Positions 33,234 through 42,116 of a stretch of DNA of 64,000 nucleotides are shown here, piece after piece. The notes beneath the pieces were generated by a model. That model was given only the letters and a program-made list of their open reading frames with translations, was not told where the DNA came from and did no database searches. Both the position numbers and the translations under genes were made by a program. Each line of letters opens with the position of its first letter. The stretch's first letter is position 1. This DNA is from JBDREC01 sp043820105 [NCBI: Pseudomonadota bacterium] (GTDB lineage Bacteria > Bdellovibrionota_F > JAHFAK01), in NCBI GenBank assembly GCA_043820105.1, contig JBDREC010000041.1, positions 6,258 through 70,257 on the forward strand, written 5' to 3'.

Positions 33234-35618
33234 CTATTCCTGCAAGGAAAGATACCCGTAAAATGCATCAGAGCAATAATCCTCATGCTCACTCCCTGAA
33301 TACCAATAATAAACATAAAAATACTGACCATCATAGCTGTAGGTATTATCGCTACTTCCAACAGTATGGAATTCAGCGTAATTTCTTGAAACATAAGCTG
33401 TAACTGAAGGATTATCGTCCCAACCATCTGGATAATAATACCCATAGCTTCCTGAGAGAGTGTATGGTTCTCCATTAATTGTAACCACCAAAGTATCTGA
33501 ACCTGGATCATAAGTTAAACTAGTCTCCCAAGCGATTTCTTCTTCTGTATCAACACAGGAACTAGAATAATAGCCTAGTCCACAGAAATCATTATAAATA
33601 TTGCCACTATAAGTTCCAGTTGAGGTATCATCTTCGCCCTCATCATCACCAACATATAAATCCCTCCAGCCATATGCACTGGCATAATCAGAAGAATCAT
33701 TGCAGTATGTGTAAAGATTTATTGATTGATATCCAGAGTGTGCGTAAAAAGAAACCTCATATACAATACCATTTCCATCATTACCTGAGAGCCATACATT
33801 GAAATCAGTATCATTTGCATAAATGTATGAAGCATCTAAATCCCAGAAAGAGTCAGAGTCAGTGATTGTAGATAGAAGGTCTTGGCCATCATACAAATAG
33901 AGATTTAAACTTCCATCTACAAAATCAAGTTCAATATTGTCAACCGCGGACAATGTCCATGGATCACAGACATTATCAGATTCTGGATAAGTATAAGTAG
34001 AAACATTCATTCCTGAAAAAGTTGCCGGAAAAGTAAGAAAATCTGAGTACGTATCTAGTTCAGGAACTGTATAAGACAGATCTGAATCACCATATCCCGA
34101 AGAATAATAATCATAAGTATTATTAGTAAAATATAGTGACAAGTAACAATCACCTGCTGCAAAAGTATATCCCCAATCACCTTCTGGTTGAATATAAATA
34201 TATCCATCAGTTACCCATTTACCTGTTTCACCTTGAATCCAGGATGTGGTATACCATTGTGAATAATAATTTGTTCCAGAAATTGAATTAAAATCTGAGT
34301 AACAATAAACATAGCCACTTGATTCTTCGCAATCAGCTGTTAAAGAATCAAGATCACCATAGGATAAAGTTGCTGTTAATGTCTCAGCGTCATAAGCAAA
34401 ATCAAGGTTTGCATTAGGACCTGTTAGTGGAAAATTAAGCCCCATTGTACTAATAACGCTAGAAACATCATCTGACTCATCTCCATAACCCTCGCTCGCA
34501 TCATAGCAATATCCCCACATATCATTTTCTGAAACTGCGAATTGCCTTGAAATATCTTCATCGCCTACTCCAACTAAATCTGCATATTCAAGTTCAGTAT
34601 CTCCTGTCTTTTCTAATTCTATTTGAGCGTTCCACTCATAATCTGAATAATCATCTCTTCCAGTTGTTATTTCAGTACAACCATCACCATCTAAAAAAGC
34701 TGCCATTCTAATCCAACCCTCACCAGTATAAGCAGAGGAATCCATAACTACATTTAAAATAGTTTCATTATAGAAAGTACAATTAGGGATTGGAATAGGG
34801 ACATTATCAGCACAATGGATCTCACCTTCATATTCTCCAGCATCTGTGGATCCAAACCAATAAACATTACAGCTTAACTGTTCACCATCACCAGGAACGA
34901 TAATTAATTCATTTGAATCAGTATTGTGATAAAACATTACTTCACTTTCTTCATCAATGCCAGTACCTTCTTCATCAACAACAAGATCCTCGGATTTAGA
35001 GGCCATATATTTGAGGTAGGAACTGGAATCATCAGTAACAGTAACAGTCCATTGCCCGGTTAAATCAAAGACAATACTTGAATCAGTTGTTACTGTACCA
35101 GCCAATACACCAGGATTATCTACTAAATAAAAATTCCCTGTAGAAGAATCATATCCAATTGTTCCTAAATCAAGCTCAGTACATGCAAAAGTTGTATGTC
35201 CCCCATCTGATAAGGAAACATCAATTTCAACTGTCCCATCTGTATATTTTTTACCTATAATTATTTGATAATTATAACCCTCAGTACAGGAAAGCTCTAA
35301 ATTTTTTCCGCTTGAAAGATCATCCGTACTTATTATATCAATTGAAATTCCATTAAGGCTTCCTGAAAGTAAAAGCTCCCAGGAAATCATGATAAAGCCG
35401 TAGGATTCAACAGTTTTTGTAGCTTTACCAATAGTGACTTGCTTATAAACTCCAGGAATTGCAGCAGGAATTGCAGCAGCAACAACTCCAGCAGAAGCAA
35501 AAGTGTCAGAGGACACATAACCAGTCATTGTTTTTTCGCTTCCACCAAGGCCTAAAAAGCCGCAGCCTGAGACCATAATTGCCATGATTGAAATAAAAAT
35601 TAAAATAAACTTTTTCAT
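33234..35618 (-). CDS. Large Tyr/Ser/Asp-rich lipoprotein of unknown function
   Basis: 794 residues. Signal peptide with lipobox MVSGC, Cys at 19. The mature protein is acidic, rich in Tyr, Ser, Gly and Asp, with many cysteines and few lysines, as in surface beta-solenoid or beta-sandwich proteins. Segments such as LTGQWTVTVTDDSS and YYSSGYGDSDLSYTV recur loosely, but I see no exact repeat and no family. It is convergent with dapB (five bases apart) and divergent from dapA, so it splits the lysine genes. Confidence 0.6.
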   Translation of the reverse strand: MKKFILIFISIMAIMVSGCGFLGLGGSEKTMTGYVSSDTFASAGVVAAAIPAAIPGVYKQVTIGKATKTVESYGFIMISWELLLSGSLNGISIDIISTDDLSSGKNLELSCTEGYNYQIIIGKKYTDGTVEIDVSLSDGGHTTFACTELDLGTIGYDSSTGNFYLVDNPGVLAGTVTTDSSIVFDLTGQWTVTVTDDSSSYLKYMASKSEDLVVDEEGTGIDEESEVMFYHNTDSNELIIVPGDGEQLSCNVYWFGSTDAGEYEGEIHCADNVPIPIPNCTFYNETILNVVMDSSAYTGEGWIRMAAFLDGDGCTEITTGRDDYSDYEWNAQIELEKTGDTELEYADLVGVGDEDISRQFAVSENDMWGYCYDASEGYGDESDDVSSVISTMGLNFPLTGPNANLDFAYDAETLTATLSYGDLDSLTADCEESSGYVYCYSDFNSISGTNYYSQWYTTSWIQGETGKWVTDGYIYIQPEGDWGYTFAAGDCYLSLYFTNNTYDYYSSGYGDSDLSYTVPELDTYSDFLTFPATFSGMNVSTYTYPESDNVCDPWTLSAVDNIELDFVDGSLNLYLYDGQDLLSTITDSDSFWDLDASYIYANDTDFNVWLSGNDGNGIVYEVSFYAHSGYQSINLYTYCNDSSDYASAYGWRDLYVGDDEGEDDTSTGTYSGNIYNDFCGLGYYSSSCVDTEEEIAWETSLTYDPGSDTLVVTINGEPYTLSGSYGYYYPDGWDDNPSVTAYVSRNYAEFHTVGSSDNTYSYDGQYFYVYYWYSGSEHEDYCSDAFYGYLSLQE

Positions 35619-35771
35619 GTGATCCTCCGAATATTAAAAAGACAGATGAAATTTAGTTGAATTGACATGCTTTTGCAAACTTATTTTTCATTAATTATTT
35701 ACTGGAAATTATTCAGGCGATAAGTTATAAGCTTTAAACTTTATACAATAGACAATAATTGGGAGAAAAAA

Positions 35772-36662
35772 ATGACAAAGAAATTCACTGGAACAACTAC
35801 TGCATTAGTTACGCCTTTTAATGATGATTTAAGCATTGATAATGAAAGTCTTAAAAAGCTTATTGAATACCAGATAAATGGGAATATATCTAATATTTTA
35901 CTATCAGGAACTACTGGTGAAGGAGTTACTTTAGAAACAGAGGAACTTGTAGATTTAATAAAAACAAGCAAGGAAGTAATAAAAGATAGAGTTCCAGTCA
36001 TTGTAGGCTCAGGATCAAATTCCACTTCAAAAACAATTTCTAATTCTAAAATCGCCAATGAAGCAGGAGCTGATGCCCTACTAGTTGTTGGTCCCTATTA
36101 TAATAAACCAACCCAAAATGGCTATTATGAACATTTTAAAGCTTGTGCTTCTGAAGTTAATATTCCTATCATTATATATAATGTGCCATCAAGAACTGGC
36201 GGCAATATTGACCCAGCAACAATTATTAAATTATCGGAAATTGACAACATAGTTGGAGTAAAAGAAGCATCAGGAAATCTCAATCAAATGATGGAAATAA
36301 AAAAATATACGAATGAGGATTTTATAATTTTATCTGGAGAAGATTCTTTAACTTTTCCTATGCTAACCTTAGGAGGCGATGGTGTAATCTCAGTTGTCTC
36401 TAATCAAATTCCAGAACAATTTTCTAATATGGTAAGTAAGGCCTTAACTGGAAACCTTGAAATCGCCTCCCAAATTCATTATAAATATTTAGAATTAATG
36501 AAAATTAATTTTGTAGAAAGCAATCCTATTCCAGTGAAATATGCGCTTTATAAAATGGGCCTCTGTAAAGAAAATTATAGGCTTCCTCTGGTTAAATTAC
36601 AAAAGGTAAATAAGGAAAAAGTAGATAATTGCCTAAAGGAACTTGAATTAATCTTAGATTGA
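35772..36662 (+). CDS. dapA: 4-hydroxy-tetrahydrodipicolinate synthase
   Basis: Condenses pyruvate with aspartate semialdehyde. 296 residues, TIM barrel. GTTGEGVTL (about 48-56), the catalytic Tyr in IIIYNVPSRTGGNI and the Schiff-base Lys in NIVGVKEASGN are all present. The stop codon lies at the first base of an ATTGAAA word repeat. Stands alone on the plus strand, with dapF and dapD convergent to it. Confidence 0.96.
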   Translation: MTKKFTGTTTALVTPFNDDLSIDNESLKKLIEYQINGNISNILLSGTTGEGVTLETEELVDLIKTSKEVIKDRVPVIVGSGSNSTSKTISNSKIANEAGADALLVVGPYYNKPTQNGYYEHFKACASEVNIPIIIYNVPSRTGGNIDPATIIKLSEIDNIVGVKEASGNLNQMMEIKKYTNEDFIILSGEDSLTFPMLTLGGDGVISVVSNQIPEQFSNMVSKALTGNLEIASQIHYKYLELMKINFVESNPIPVKYALYKMGLCKENYRLPLVKLQKVNKEKVDNCLKELELILD

Positions 36663-36700
36663 AAATTGAAAATTAATTATTGATTATTGATTATTCCTTC
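36660..36700. repeat. ATTGAAA/ATTGATT repeats spanning two stop codons
   Basis: Two ATTGAAA units followed by TTAATTATTGATTATTGATTATT. The first unit contains the dapA TGA. On the other strand AATCAATAATCAATAA codes for the last residues (INNQ) and stop of dapF. Confidence 0.8.
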
Positions 36701-37450
36701 ATATACCAATTCCGCCTTCCCATGCATAACAATCATATCATCTTCAATAGAAATCTTAGAACTATTATTTTCAAAATGGATTGTAATTTCATCTCCAATC
36801 AATTCTAAGTGATGAGCAATGATAAAAGACGAGGCAGCTCCTGAAACACAAGACAAAGTCAAACCCACTCCTCTTTCCCAGGTTTTTATTTCTATATTAT
36901 CCTGGTCAATGATATGTACAAAATTAATATTTATTCCATCTAAGAAACAAGCTTCACAGGCATATCTTTCCATAATTGATAAGAGTTTATCATTAGGAGG
37001 AAGTCTGCCAAAAAACACAGCGTGTGGGTTTCCTATGGCTTTTGTAAAATAGCCTTTATCACCACCTATTATTATTTCTCTATAGCTTGAATTAATTGGA
37101 GCTAAAAAAGCTTTTTGAGTTAAACCACAGAGAATCTTTCTCTCCCCGGCTTTAGTCACTATCTTAACATCAGCCTGAATAGAATATTTTTCATAAAGAT
37201 ATCTTCCAATAGAAAGCAAAGCATTGCCGCAGATTTCAGCTTCAGAACCATCATTATTAAAATATTTCATTTCAAAACTATTATCATCAATCTTATCAAG
37301 AATAATAAGACCATCTGCACCAATAGAGAACTGTCTTTGGCAGAGTTTTTTACTTAACAAAGAAAAATCTAAATCTCCAAGCTCATCGCAGTTAAAAAGA
37401 ATAAAATCATTACCATTTGATTGAAGTTTAAAAAAAAACAATTGCTTCAT
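36677..37450 (-). CDS. dapF: Diaminopimelate epimerase with unusual active-site surroundings
   Basis: Converts LL- to meso-diaminopimelate. 257 residues. The two catalytic cysteines are kept: C74 in GSEAEICGNALL and C201 in GVGLTLSCVSGAAS. The surroundings differ from the family norm: NGNDF replaces GLGNDF, CGNAL replaces CGNGAR, and CVSGA replaces CGTGA. The last codons come from the AT repeat. It overlaps dapD by four bases (ATGA). Likely active given the complete DAP island, but diverged. Confidence 0.85.
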   Translation of the reverse strand: MKQLFFFKLQSNGNDFILFNCDELGDLDFSLLSKKLCQRQFSIGADGLIILDKIDDNSFEMKYFNNDGSEAEICGNALLSIGRYLYEKYSIQADVKIVTKAGERKILCGLTQKAFLAPINSSYREIIIGGDKGYFTKAIGNPHAVFFGRLPPNDKLLSIMERYACEACFLDGININFVHIIDQDNIEIKTWERGVGLTLSCVSGAASSFIIAHHLELIGDEITIHFENNSSKISIEDDMIVMHGKAELVYEGIINNQ

Positions 37451-38265
37451 TTTCTTAAGACCTCTGATAAAGACGTTTTCGCGTCTGTTTTATTATCTCT
37501 GGTTTTAATAATAACTGGAGAATACAAATCAACTGATCCAATTTTTTCATTATCCTTATAAATATCTTTTGACCTTGAGCCTGGAAGCAGTACTGAGTTT
37601 TCTGGTACTTCTCCAATGTATATTTTACCGAAGTTTTCTGGACGAGCGTCAAAGATTTTGGTTGAAGCGCCAATAAAAACTCCCATAGAAATAACAGAAC
37701 CTTGTCTTACAATAACACCTTCAGCGATTTCTGACCTAGCTCCAATAAATACATTATCTTCAATAATAACAGGTCTTGCGCCAATAGGCTCTAACACTCC
37801 ACCAATACCAACACCACCAGATATATGGCAATTTTTACCAATCTGTGCACAACTTCCAATAGTTGACCATGTATCAACCATTGTACCTGCTCCAACATAT
37901 GCACCAATATTAACATAAGATGGCATTAAAACAACATTAGCTTCAATGAAAGCTCCATATCTGACGATGGCTTGAGGCACTACTCTTACATTCTTGTCTT
38001 TTAAGTCAGTTTTTACAGGCACTTTGTCAAAGTAATGAAAGTCTCCTGCCTTAAACTCTCGGGATTTAGTTATTGCAAAAAATGCTAAAATGGCCTTTTG
38101 AGCTAGCACATCAATTTCGTAATCACCATTTTCCTTTTTATTAGCTATCTTTCTTTTTCCACAATTAAGTTCATCTAAAATGCATGAAACTTCATTTTTA
38201 AATTCAGTGGATTCTTTAATTTCATTTGGAATATTTAATATATCTTCTATTTTTTTAAGAAGCAT
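37447..38265 (-). CDS. dapD: Tetrahydrodipicolinate N-succinyltransferase
   Basis: 272 residues. The left-handed beta-helix hexapeptide region (about 100-215) includes VGAGTMVDTWSTIGSCAQIG and GGVLEPIGARPVIIEDNVFIGARSEI, the DapD signature. It shows that the organism uses the succinylase branch of the DAP pathway, so DapC and DapE are expected elsewhere. Four-base overlap with dapF. Confidence 0.96.
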   Translation of the reverse strand: MLLKKIEDILNIPNEIKESTEFKNEVSCILDELNCGKRKIANKKENGDYEIDVLAQKAILAFFAITKSREFKAGDFHYFDKVPVKTDLKDKNVRVVPQAIVRYGAFIEANVVLMPSYVNIGAYVGAGTMVDTWSTIGSCAQIGKNCHISGGVGIGGVLEPIGARPVIIEDNVFIGARSEIAEGVIVRQGSVISMGVFIGASTKIFDARPENFGKIYIGEVPENSVLLPGSRSKDIYKDNEKIGSVDLYSPVIIKTRDNKTDAKTSLSEVLRK

Positions 38266-38282
38266 AAAGCTTTTTTCCTTAT

Positions 38283-38576
38283 TTATAACTTGGAATAAAA
38301 AATTCTTGTTCTTTTGTTTTTTTCTCTACATTTTGAACAAAGTCGATCACTTATTTCATTTGTAAATATTTTTTCATCACATTTCAAGCAATTAAAAGAG
38401 TATTTATAAAGGTCAGCCTGAACATGTTCCTTATCATCTGTATCTGAAAAAGAAACATAACAATCATCGTCTGAACAGGTACCTGTAACACTTTCCCTGT
38501 AAGTTAAAGGTATAAAGATCTTTCCGCATTTTTTGCAAATCAGCCTGGCAATTTTAGGAGATTGATTTAAAGACAC
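38283..38576 (-). CDS. Small zinc-ribbon protein
   Basis: 97 residues with four cysteine pairs: CKKC (about 14-17), CSDDDC (about 34-39), CLKC and CSKC near the C-terminus. They could form two zinc ribbons. Basic C-terminal tail. It lies four bases from the M16 peptidase stop and 17 bases from dapD, in one apparent operon. Function unknown; nucleic acid or protein binding is possible. Confidence 0.6.
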   Translation of the reverse strand: MSLNQSPKIARLICKKCGKIFIPLTYRESVTGTCSDDDCYVSFSDTDDKEHVQADLYKYSFNCLKCDEKIFTNEISDRLCSKCREKNKRTRIFYSKL

Positions 38577-38580
38577 TTTA

Positions 38581-39864
38581 CTAAAAAATCCTTTCTAAAA
38601 AATATTTATTAAGTTCAGCATATCTTTTCTTTGAACCAACTAAGGTAAAATACATTTTATCAGGATTTAATATTTGTTTGGCAACCTCATTTACTGAATC
38701 AATGGTTGCTGAATTAATAATATCAATTCTATCCTTAAATGAGCAAGCTTGAAAATATAGTTCTTTTTCTCCAAACCATCTTGTCATAAGGTTAATATCA
38801 TCCATTCCCATTTCAATATCAAAATTATATTTTCTTTTTGCAAATTCAAATTCTTCTTTTTTAACACCCTTTGTAACGATATCAGAAAGCAGTTCCATAA
38901 CACTTTCATAAATCGCAATTATGTTATCATGGGATACAGTAACAAATATATCGAAAATACCAGTGCTATAATAATTCTCAATACTAGCATCTACATCATA
39001 AGCAAGGCCCAAATCACCACAAATTTTTGAATATAATCTTGATGACATGCCACCATCAAGAATTTTCCACAAAAGAACATAGGGAATAAAAAATTCATCA
39101 TTATTTTTTATTCCTAAAAATGAAAACATGGCCATAGATTGACTCATATTTGAAGTACTATAATGAAAGCGTTGTTTTGCACCAGATTTTACAATTTCAG
39201 GATAGATATTTTTTGTGCCAATTTCTAGATCTGCAAATAACATTTTGATATATTCAACATCAGAAGGATCGTAGTTACCTGCTATTGAGACTACCATGTT
39301 CTCAATTGATATATTTTTTTTATGCCAAGCTTCAATCTGAGAACTTGTTATTGATTCAATTGAACTCTTTGTCCCAAGAATGGGTCTTGCCAATGGATTT
39401 TCCGCGCCAAAAATTAATGTCCTTGAAAGCTGGTCAATATCAATTGTTTCACCATCATCATTTACTGTATCTAAGTATTCTTCAAGTATGATAGTTCTTT
39501 CAGAATCAATATTCATAAATTGAGAATTTTTTAGAATATCAAAAAGCACATCTAGGCCTTTTTTAATATACTTGGGGTGTGAATTGTAGAAAAACTCAAC
39601 ATGCTCTCTTGACGTTGATGCTTCTAAAGTTCCACCATAGTTCTCAACTTCTCTCATTAGAGAGGTTAAGCAGGGATATTTTTTAGTTCCTCGAAACATC
39701 ATGTGTTCAAGAAAATGAGATATTCCAGAAAGCTCAAGTGGTTCAAAAACTGGGCCTGTTCTAATGAAAATTCCAATTTCAGCTGAATGCATATGAGGCA
39801 TAGAAATCTCTAAAATCCTTAAACCCTTATCTGTTTTATAAATTGTATGTTCTATTAAATTCAT
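38581..39864 (-). CDS. M16 family zinc peptidase
   Basis: 427 residues from MNLIEHTIYKTDKG; the ATG at 39864 is preferred over an upstream TTG. The inverted zinc motif HFLEH (about 48-52) and the distal Glu in SERTIILEEYLD (about 125-130) are intact. The C-terminal inactive half-domain (SQSMAMFSFLGIKNN) follows. Such single-chain bacterial M16 proteases, with no signal peptide, are cytoplasmic and degrade peptides. It heads an operon with the zinc-ribbon gene, dapD and dapF. Confidence 0.92.
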   Translation of the reverse strand: MNLIEHTIYKTDKGLRILEISMPHMHSAEIGIFIRTGPVFEPLELSGISHFLEHMMFRGTKKYPCLTSLMREVENYGGTLEASTSREHVEFFYNSHPKYIKKGLDVLFDILKNSQFMNIDSERTIILEEYLDTVNDDGETIDIDQLSRTLIFGAENPLARPILGTKSSIESITSSQIEAWHKKNISIENMVVSIAGNYDPSDVEYIKMLFADLEIGTKNIYPEIVKSGAKQRFHYSTSNMSQSMAMFSFLGIKNNDEFFIPYVLLWKILDGGMSSRLYSKICGDLGLAYDVDASIENYYSTGIFDIFVTVSHDNIIAIYESVMELLSDIVTKGVKKEEFEFAKRKYNFDIEMGMDDINLMTRWFGEKELYFQACSFKDRIDIINSATIDSVNEVAKQILNPDKMYFTLVGSKKRYAELNKYFLERIF

Positions 39865-39968
39865 GTATTCTTTCAAAAAATTAAATGATGAGGAAAAGCT
39901 TAATAGATTAGGGGATAAATAAAGTCAAGTGAAGCGTGAAAAGTGAAATGGGAAAATTCAGGGAATAA

Positions 39969-40529
39969 TTATTGAATATCTTGTCTTACTATTTCGTATA
40001 CTTCTTCTGTAACATATAAAACACAGAAGGTTCTTCCGTTTTCTTTTACTCTGACTATTTTTCCGGAACTATCAACGATAACTTCAGCACCGCTTTTCTC
40101 GGCTCTTTGAATTAAAGATGCATAAAATTCAGGATCTTTAGTATAAATTGAATCTACTCCATCTTTAGATGCTACATGATAGCTATCACCATATCTCATG
40201 TTATCTAAGATATTTTGAAGCACTTGAGAACCTGCACCAATTGCTGAGATCATTAAAGCTGTTTTTCTTTGCGGTTCATTTAAAAGTGTTTGCCAATATT
40301 GCATAAACAAAGCATCTTTCTGTTGCTTTCTCATCATTTCCATTTCCATTCTTTTTCTTCTCTGTTGCTCAGCCATTTGTTGCCTGAGCATTTTCTCCTT
40401 TTGAGAAGCAATTTGGACGCCATATTGATTAGCATGACTTGATCTTTTTTTGCCGGAATCACAAGCAACAATAAGAAAAACCATACTTAATGTTAAAATT
40501 CCAATTAAAAGATTCTTTAAAATCTTCAT
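39969..40529 (-). CDS. Small lipoprotein with Met/Gln/Arg-rich coiled coil
   Basis: 186 residues. Lipobox LIVAC with Cys at 23. Residues 42-75 are a charged coiled coil (REKMLRQQMAEQQRRKRMEMEMM type). The C-terminal part (about 115-186) is a small alpha/beta domain ending FCVLYVTEEVYEIVRQDIQ. No family recognised. A textbook-like sigma-54 promoter motif lies 59 nt upstream. Confidence 0.65.
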   Translation of the reverse strand: MKILKNLLIGILTLSMVFLIVACDSGKKRSSHANQYGVQIASQKEKMLRQQMAEQQRRKRMEMEMMRKQQKDALFMQYWQTLLNEPQRKTALMISAIGAGSQVLQNILDNMRYGDSYHVASKDGVDSIYTKDPEFYASLIQRAEKSGAEVIVDSSGKIVRVKENGRTFCVLYVTEEVYEIVRQDIQ

Positions 40530-40886
40530 TCTCGCCTCCGTTTTAGCCTTTTAATAGGCTATTAGTTTTAAATTCACTATATTATTAAGCAAATACTGTG
40601 CCAAGGTGTGCAATTGAGCTAAGATATTTAAATATTTTGACTAATTGGGCTTTCAGCTCTCGGCTATCAGTTATCAGCATAAAATTTTGCCGATATTTAG
40701 GCGGAAATCGCTGAAGATATATCATCAATTTGATTTGATTTTTTGTTTTAATATTTCTATTAATCAGCAGAATAAAATTCTAACTTTAGGTATTTGTTAA
40801 AGTGTTTAGCTAAAAAGTCAAAGTTAGGAACTTACAACTTACAGCTTACCACTTACCACTTACCACTTATTAACTGGAGGTTTTTA
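40530..40886. other. Divergent gene-free region with heptamer array
   Basis: About 357 nt between the lipoprotein gene and the dehydrogenase gene. It holds the sigma-54-like site (40589-40604), a 12-bp palindrome ATATTTAAATAT (40624-40635), TATCAG words near 40665-40680 and a CTTACCA-type array at 40831-40872 that ends just before the CTGGAGG binding site of the dehydrogenase gene. Confidence 0.7.
40589..40604 (-). promoter_or_regulatory. Strong sigma-54-like promoter of the coiled-coil lipoprotein gene
   Basis: Minus strand TTGGCACAGTATTTGC, which matches the -24 TTGGCAC and -12 TTTGC consensus with exact spacing. 59 nt before the ATG at 40529. Best of the seven sites. Confidence 0.65.
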
Positions 40887-42017
40887 ATGTCTAACTATAA
40901 AATTGCATGGCTTCCTGGTGACGGGGTAGGCAATGATGTTATGGAAGCAACTAAAATTGTTTTAGCAAGTTTGCCATTTTCAGCTGATTATGTTCATGGT
41001 GACATAGGATGGGATTTTTGGTGCAAAGAGGGAGATCCGCTTCCAGCCAGAACAATAGAAGTATTAAAAAATACTGATTGTGCTTTATTTGGAGCAATAA
41101 CTTCAAAGCCTAAAGACGAAGCAGCCCTTGAACTGGATCCATCGCTTCAAAACAAGGGTTTAAGTTATTTTAGCCCAATAGTTAGATTAAGACAGGAATT
41201 TAATCTTCACACTAACTTAAGACCTTGTAAAGCATATAAAGGAAATCCGCTGAATTATAAAGATGATATTGACCTGGTGGTTTTCAGAGAAAACACTGAG
41301 GGGCTTTATTCAGGCATAGAATTTAGACCTGTTCCTGAAAAACTATTTGCTTTATTAAAAGAACTGCATCCAAAAATGAAAAAATTTGAAAATGTTCCTC
41401 TTGATGAAATGGCGATATCATCCAGAATTATGACAAAAGCAAAATGTGAAAACATTGTAAATCAAGGTTTTAAATATGCACAGAAACATGAATACTCACA
41501 TGTTACAGTTGTTGAAAAACCAAATGTATTAAGAGAAACTGGTGGTCTGATGATGGAATCAGCCAGGAATGTAGCTAAGAATTATGAGGGAATTGATCTT
41601 TGGGATGCAAACATAGATGCAATGTGCATGTGGCTAATTAAAAACCCTGAGAACTACGGAATATTGGTAGCTGAAAATATGTTTGGAGATATCATATCAG
41701 ACCTATCAGCCCAACTCGTTGGTGGCCTTGGCTTTGCTTCAAGTGGAAATATTGGTGACAATTACGCTGTCTTTGAACCAACACATGGCTCTGCTCCTAA
41801 ATACGCAGGCCAATTTAAAGTAAATCCAATTGCAATGTTCCTTGCTACAAAACTCATGTTTGATTGGCTGGATGAAAAAAAGTGTTCAGAGCTTTTGGAA
41901 AACGCAATCGCTGAAGTTATAGCTGAAGGTAAAGTTAAGACTTATGACATGAAAGGCACTAATACCAGTATTGAGGTAGCTCAAGCTGTAGCTGATAAAA
42001 TAAAACTAAATTCATAA
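40887..42017 (+). CDS. Isocitrate/isopropylmalate dehydrogenase family enzyme
   Basis: 376 residues from MSNYKIAWLPGDGVGND; the ORF extends upstream only through the heptamer array, and GGAGG precedes this ATG. Family motifs: LPGDGVGND, RLRQEFNLHTNLRP (substrate arginines), ENTEGLYSG, the catalytic Lys in VEKPNVLRET, MFGDIISDLSAQLVGGLG and EPTHGSAPKYAG. The NAD-binding loop lacks the Arg/Tyr set typical of NADP-specific IDH, so NAD is likelier. Substrate is not clear from sequence: isocitrate would fit the neighbouring succinyl-CoA and KOR genes; 3-isopropylmalate and tartrate are alternatives. Confidence 0.85.
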   Translation: MSNYKIAWLPGDGVGNDVMEATKIVLASLPFSADYVHGDIGWDFWCKEGDPLPARTIEVLKNTDCALFGAITSKPKDEAALELDPSLQNKGLSYFSPIVRLRQEFNLHTNLRPCKAYKGNPLNYKDDIDLVVFRENTEGLYSGIEFRPVPEKLFALLKELHPKMKKFENVPLDEMAISSRIMTKAKCENIVNQGFKYAQKHEYSHVTVVEKPNVLRETGGLMMESARNVAKNYEGIDLWDANIDAMCMWLIKNPENYGILVAENMFGDIISDLSAQLVGGLGFASSGNIGDNYAVFEPTHGSAPKYAGQFKVNPIAMFLATKLMFDWLDEKKCSELLENAIAEVIAEGKVKTYDMKGTNTSIEVAQAVADKIKLNS

Positions 42018-42065
42018 CTTAAACAACAACAATCCAAATTAGAAAGCCCAAATACAAAATCCTTT

Positions 42066-42112
42066 TCACTCCTGGTACTCTGGTGCACTGGCGCACTGGT
42101 GACCTAGAGATT
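42066..42112. repeat. CTGGTGCACTGGCGCACTGG words
   Basis: Short imperfect repeat of (G)CACTGG units, related to the ACTGGTG words at 19.8 kb, filling the convergent gap between the dehydrogenase and the OmpA-like gene. Confidence 0.6.
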
Positions 42113-42116
42113 ACTC

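Noticed and set aside
33221-33511. 96-codon minus-strand frame
   Set aside because: It is an out-of-frame shadow of the 794-residue lipoprotein gene and has no ribosome binding site.
35655-35680. Sigma-54-like site upstream of dapA or the large lipoprotein (TTGACATGCTTTTGC)
   Set aside because: It has GA instead of GG at -24 and wrong spacing for either strand; more like a lone -35 box.
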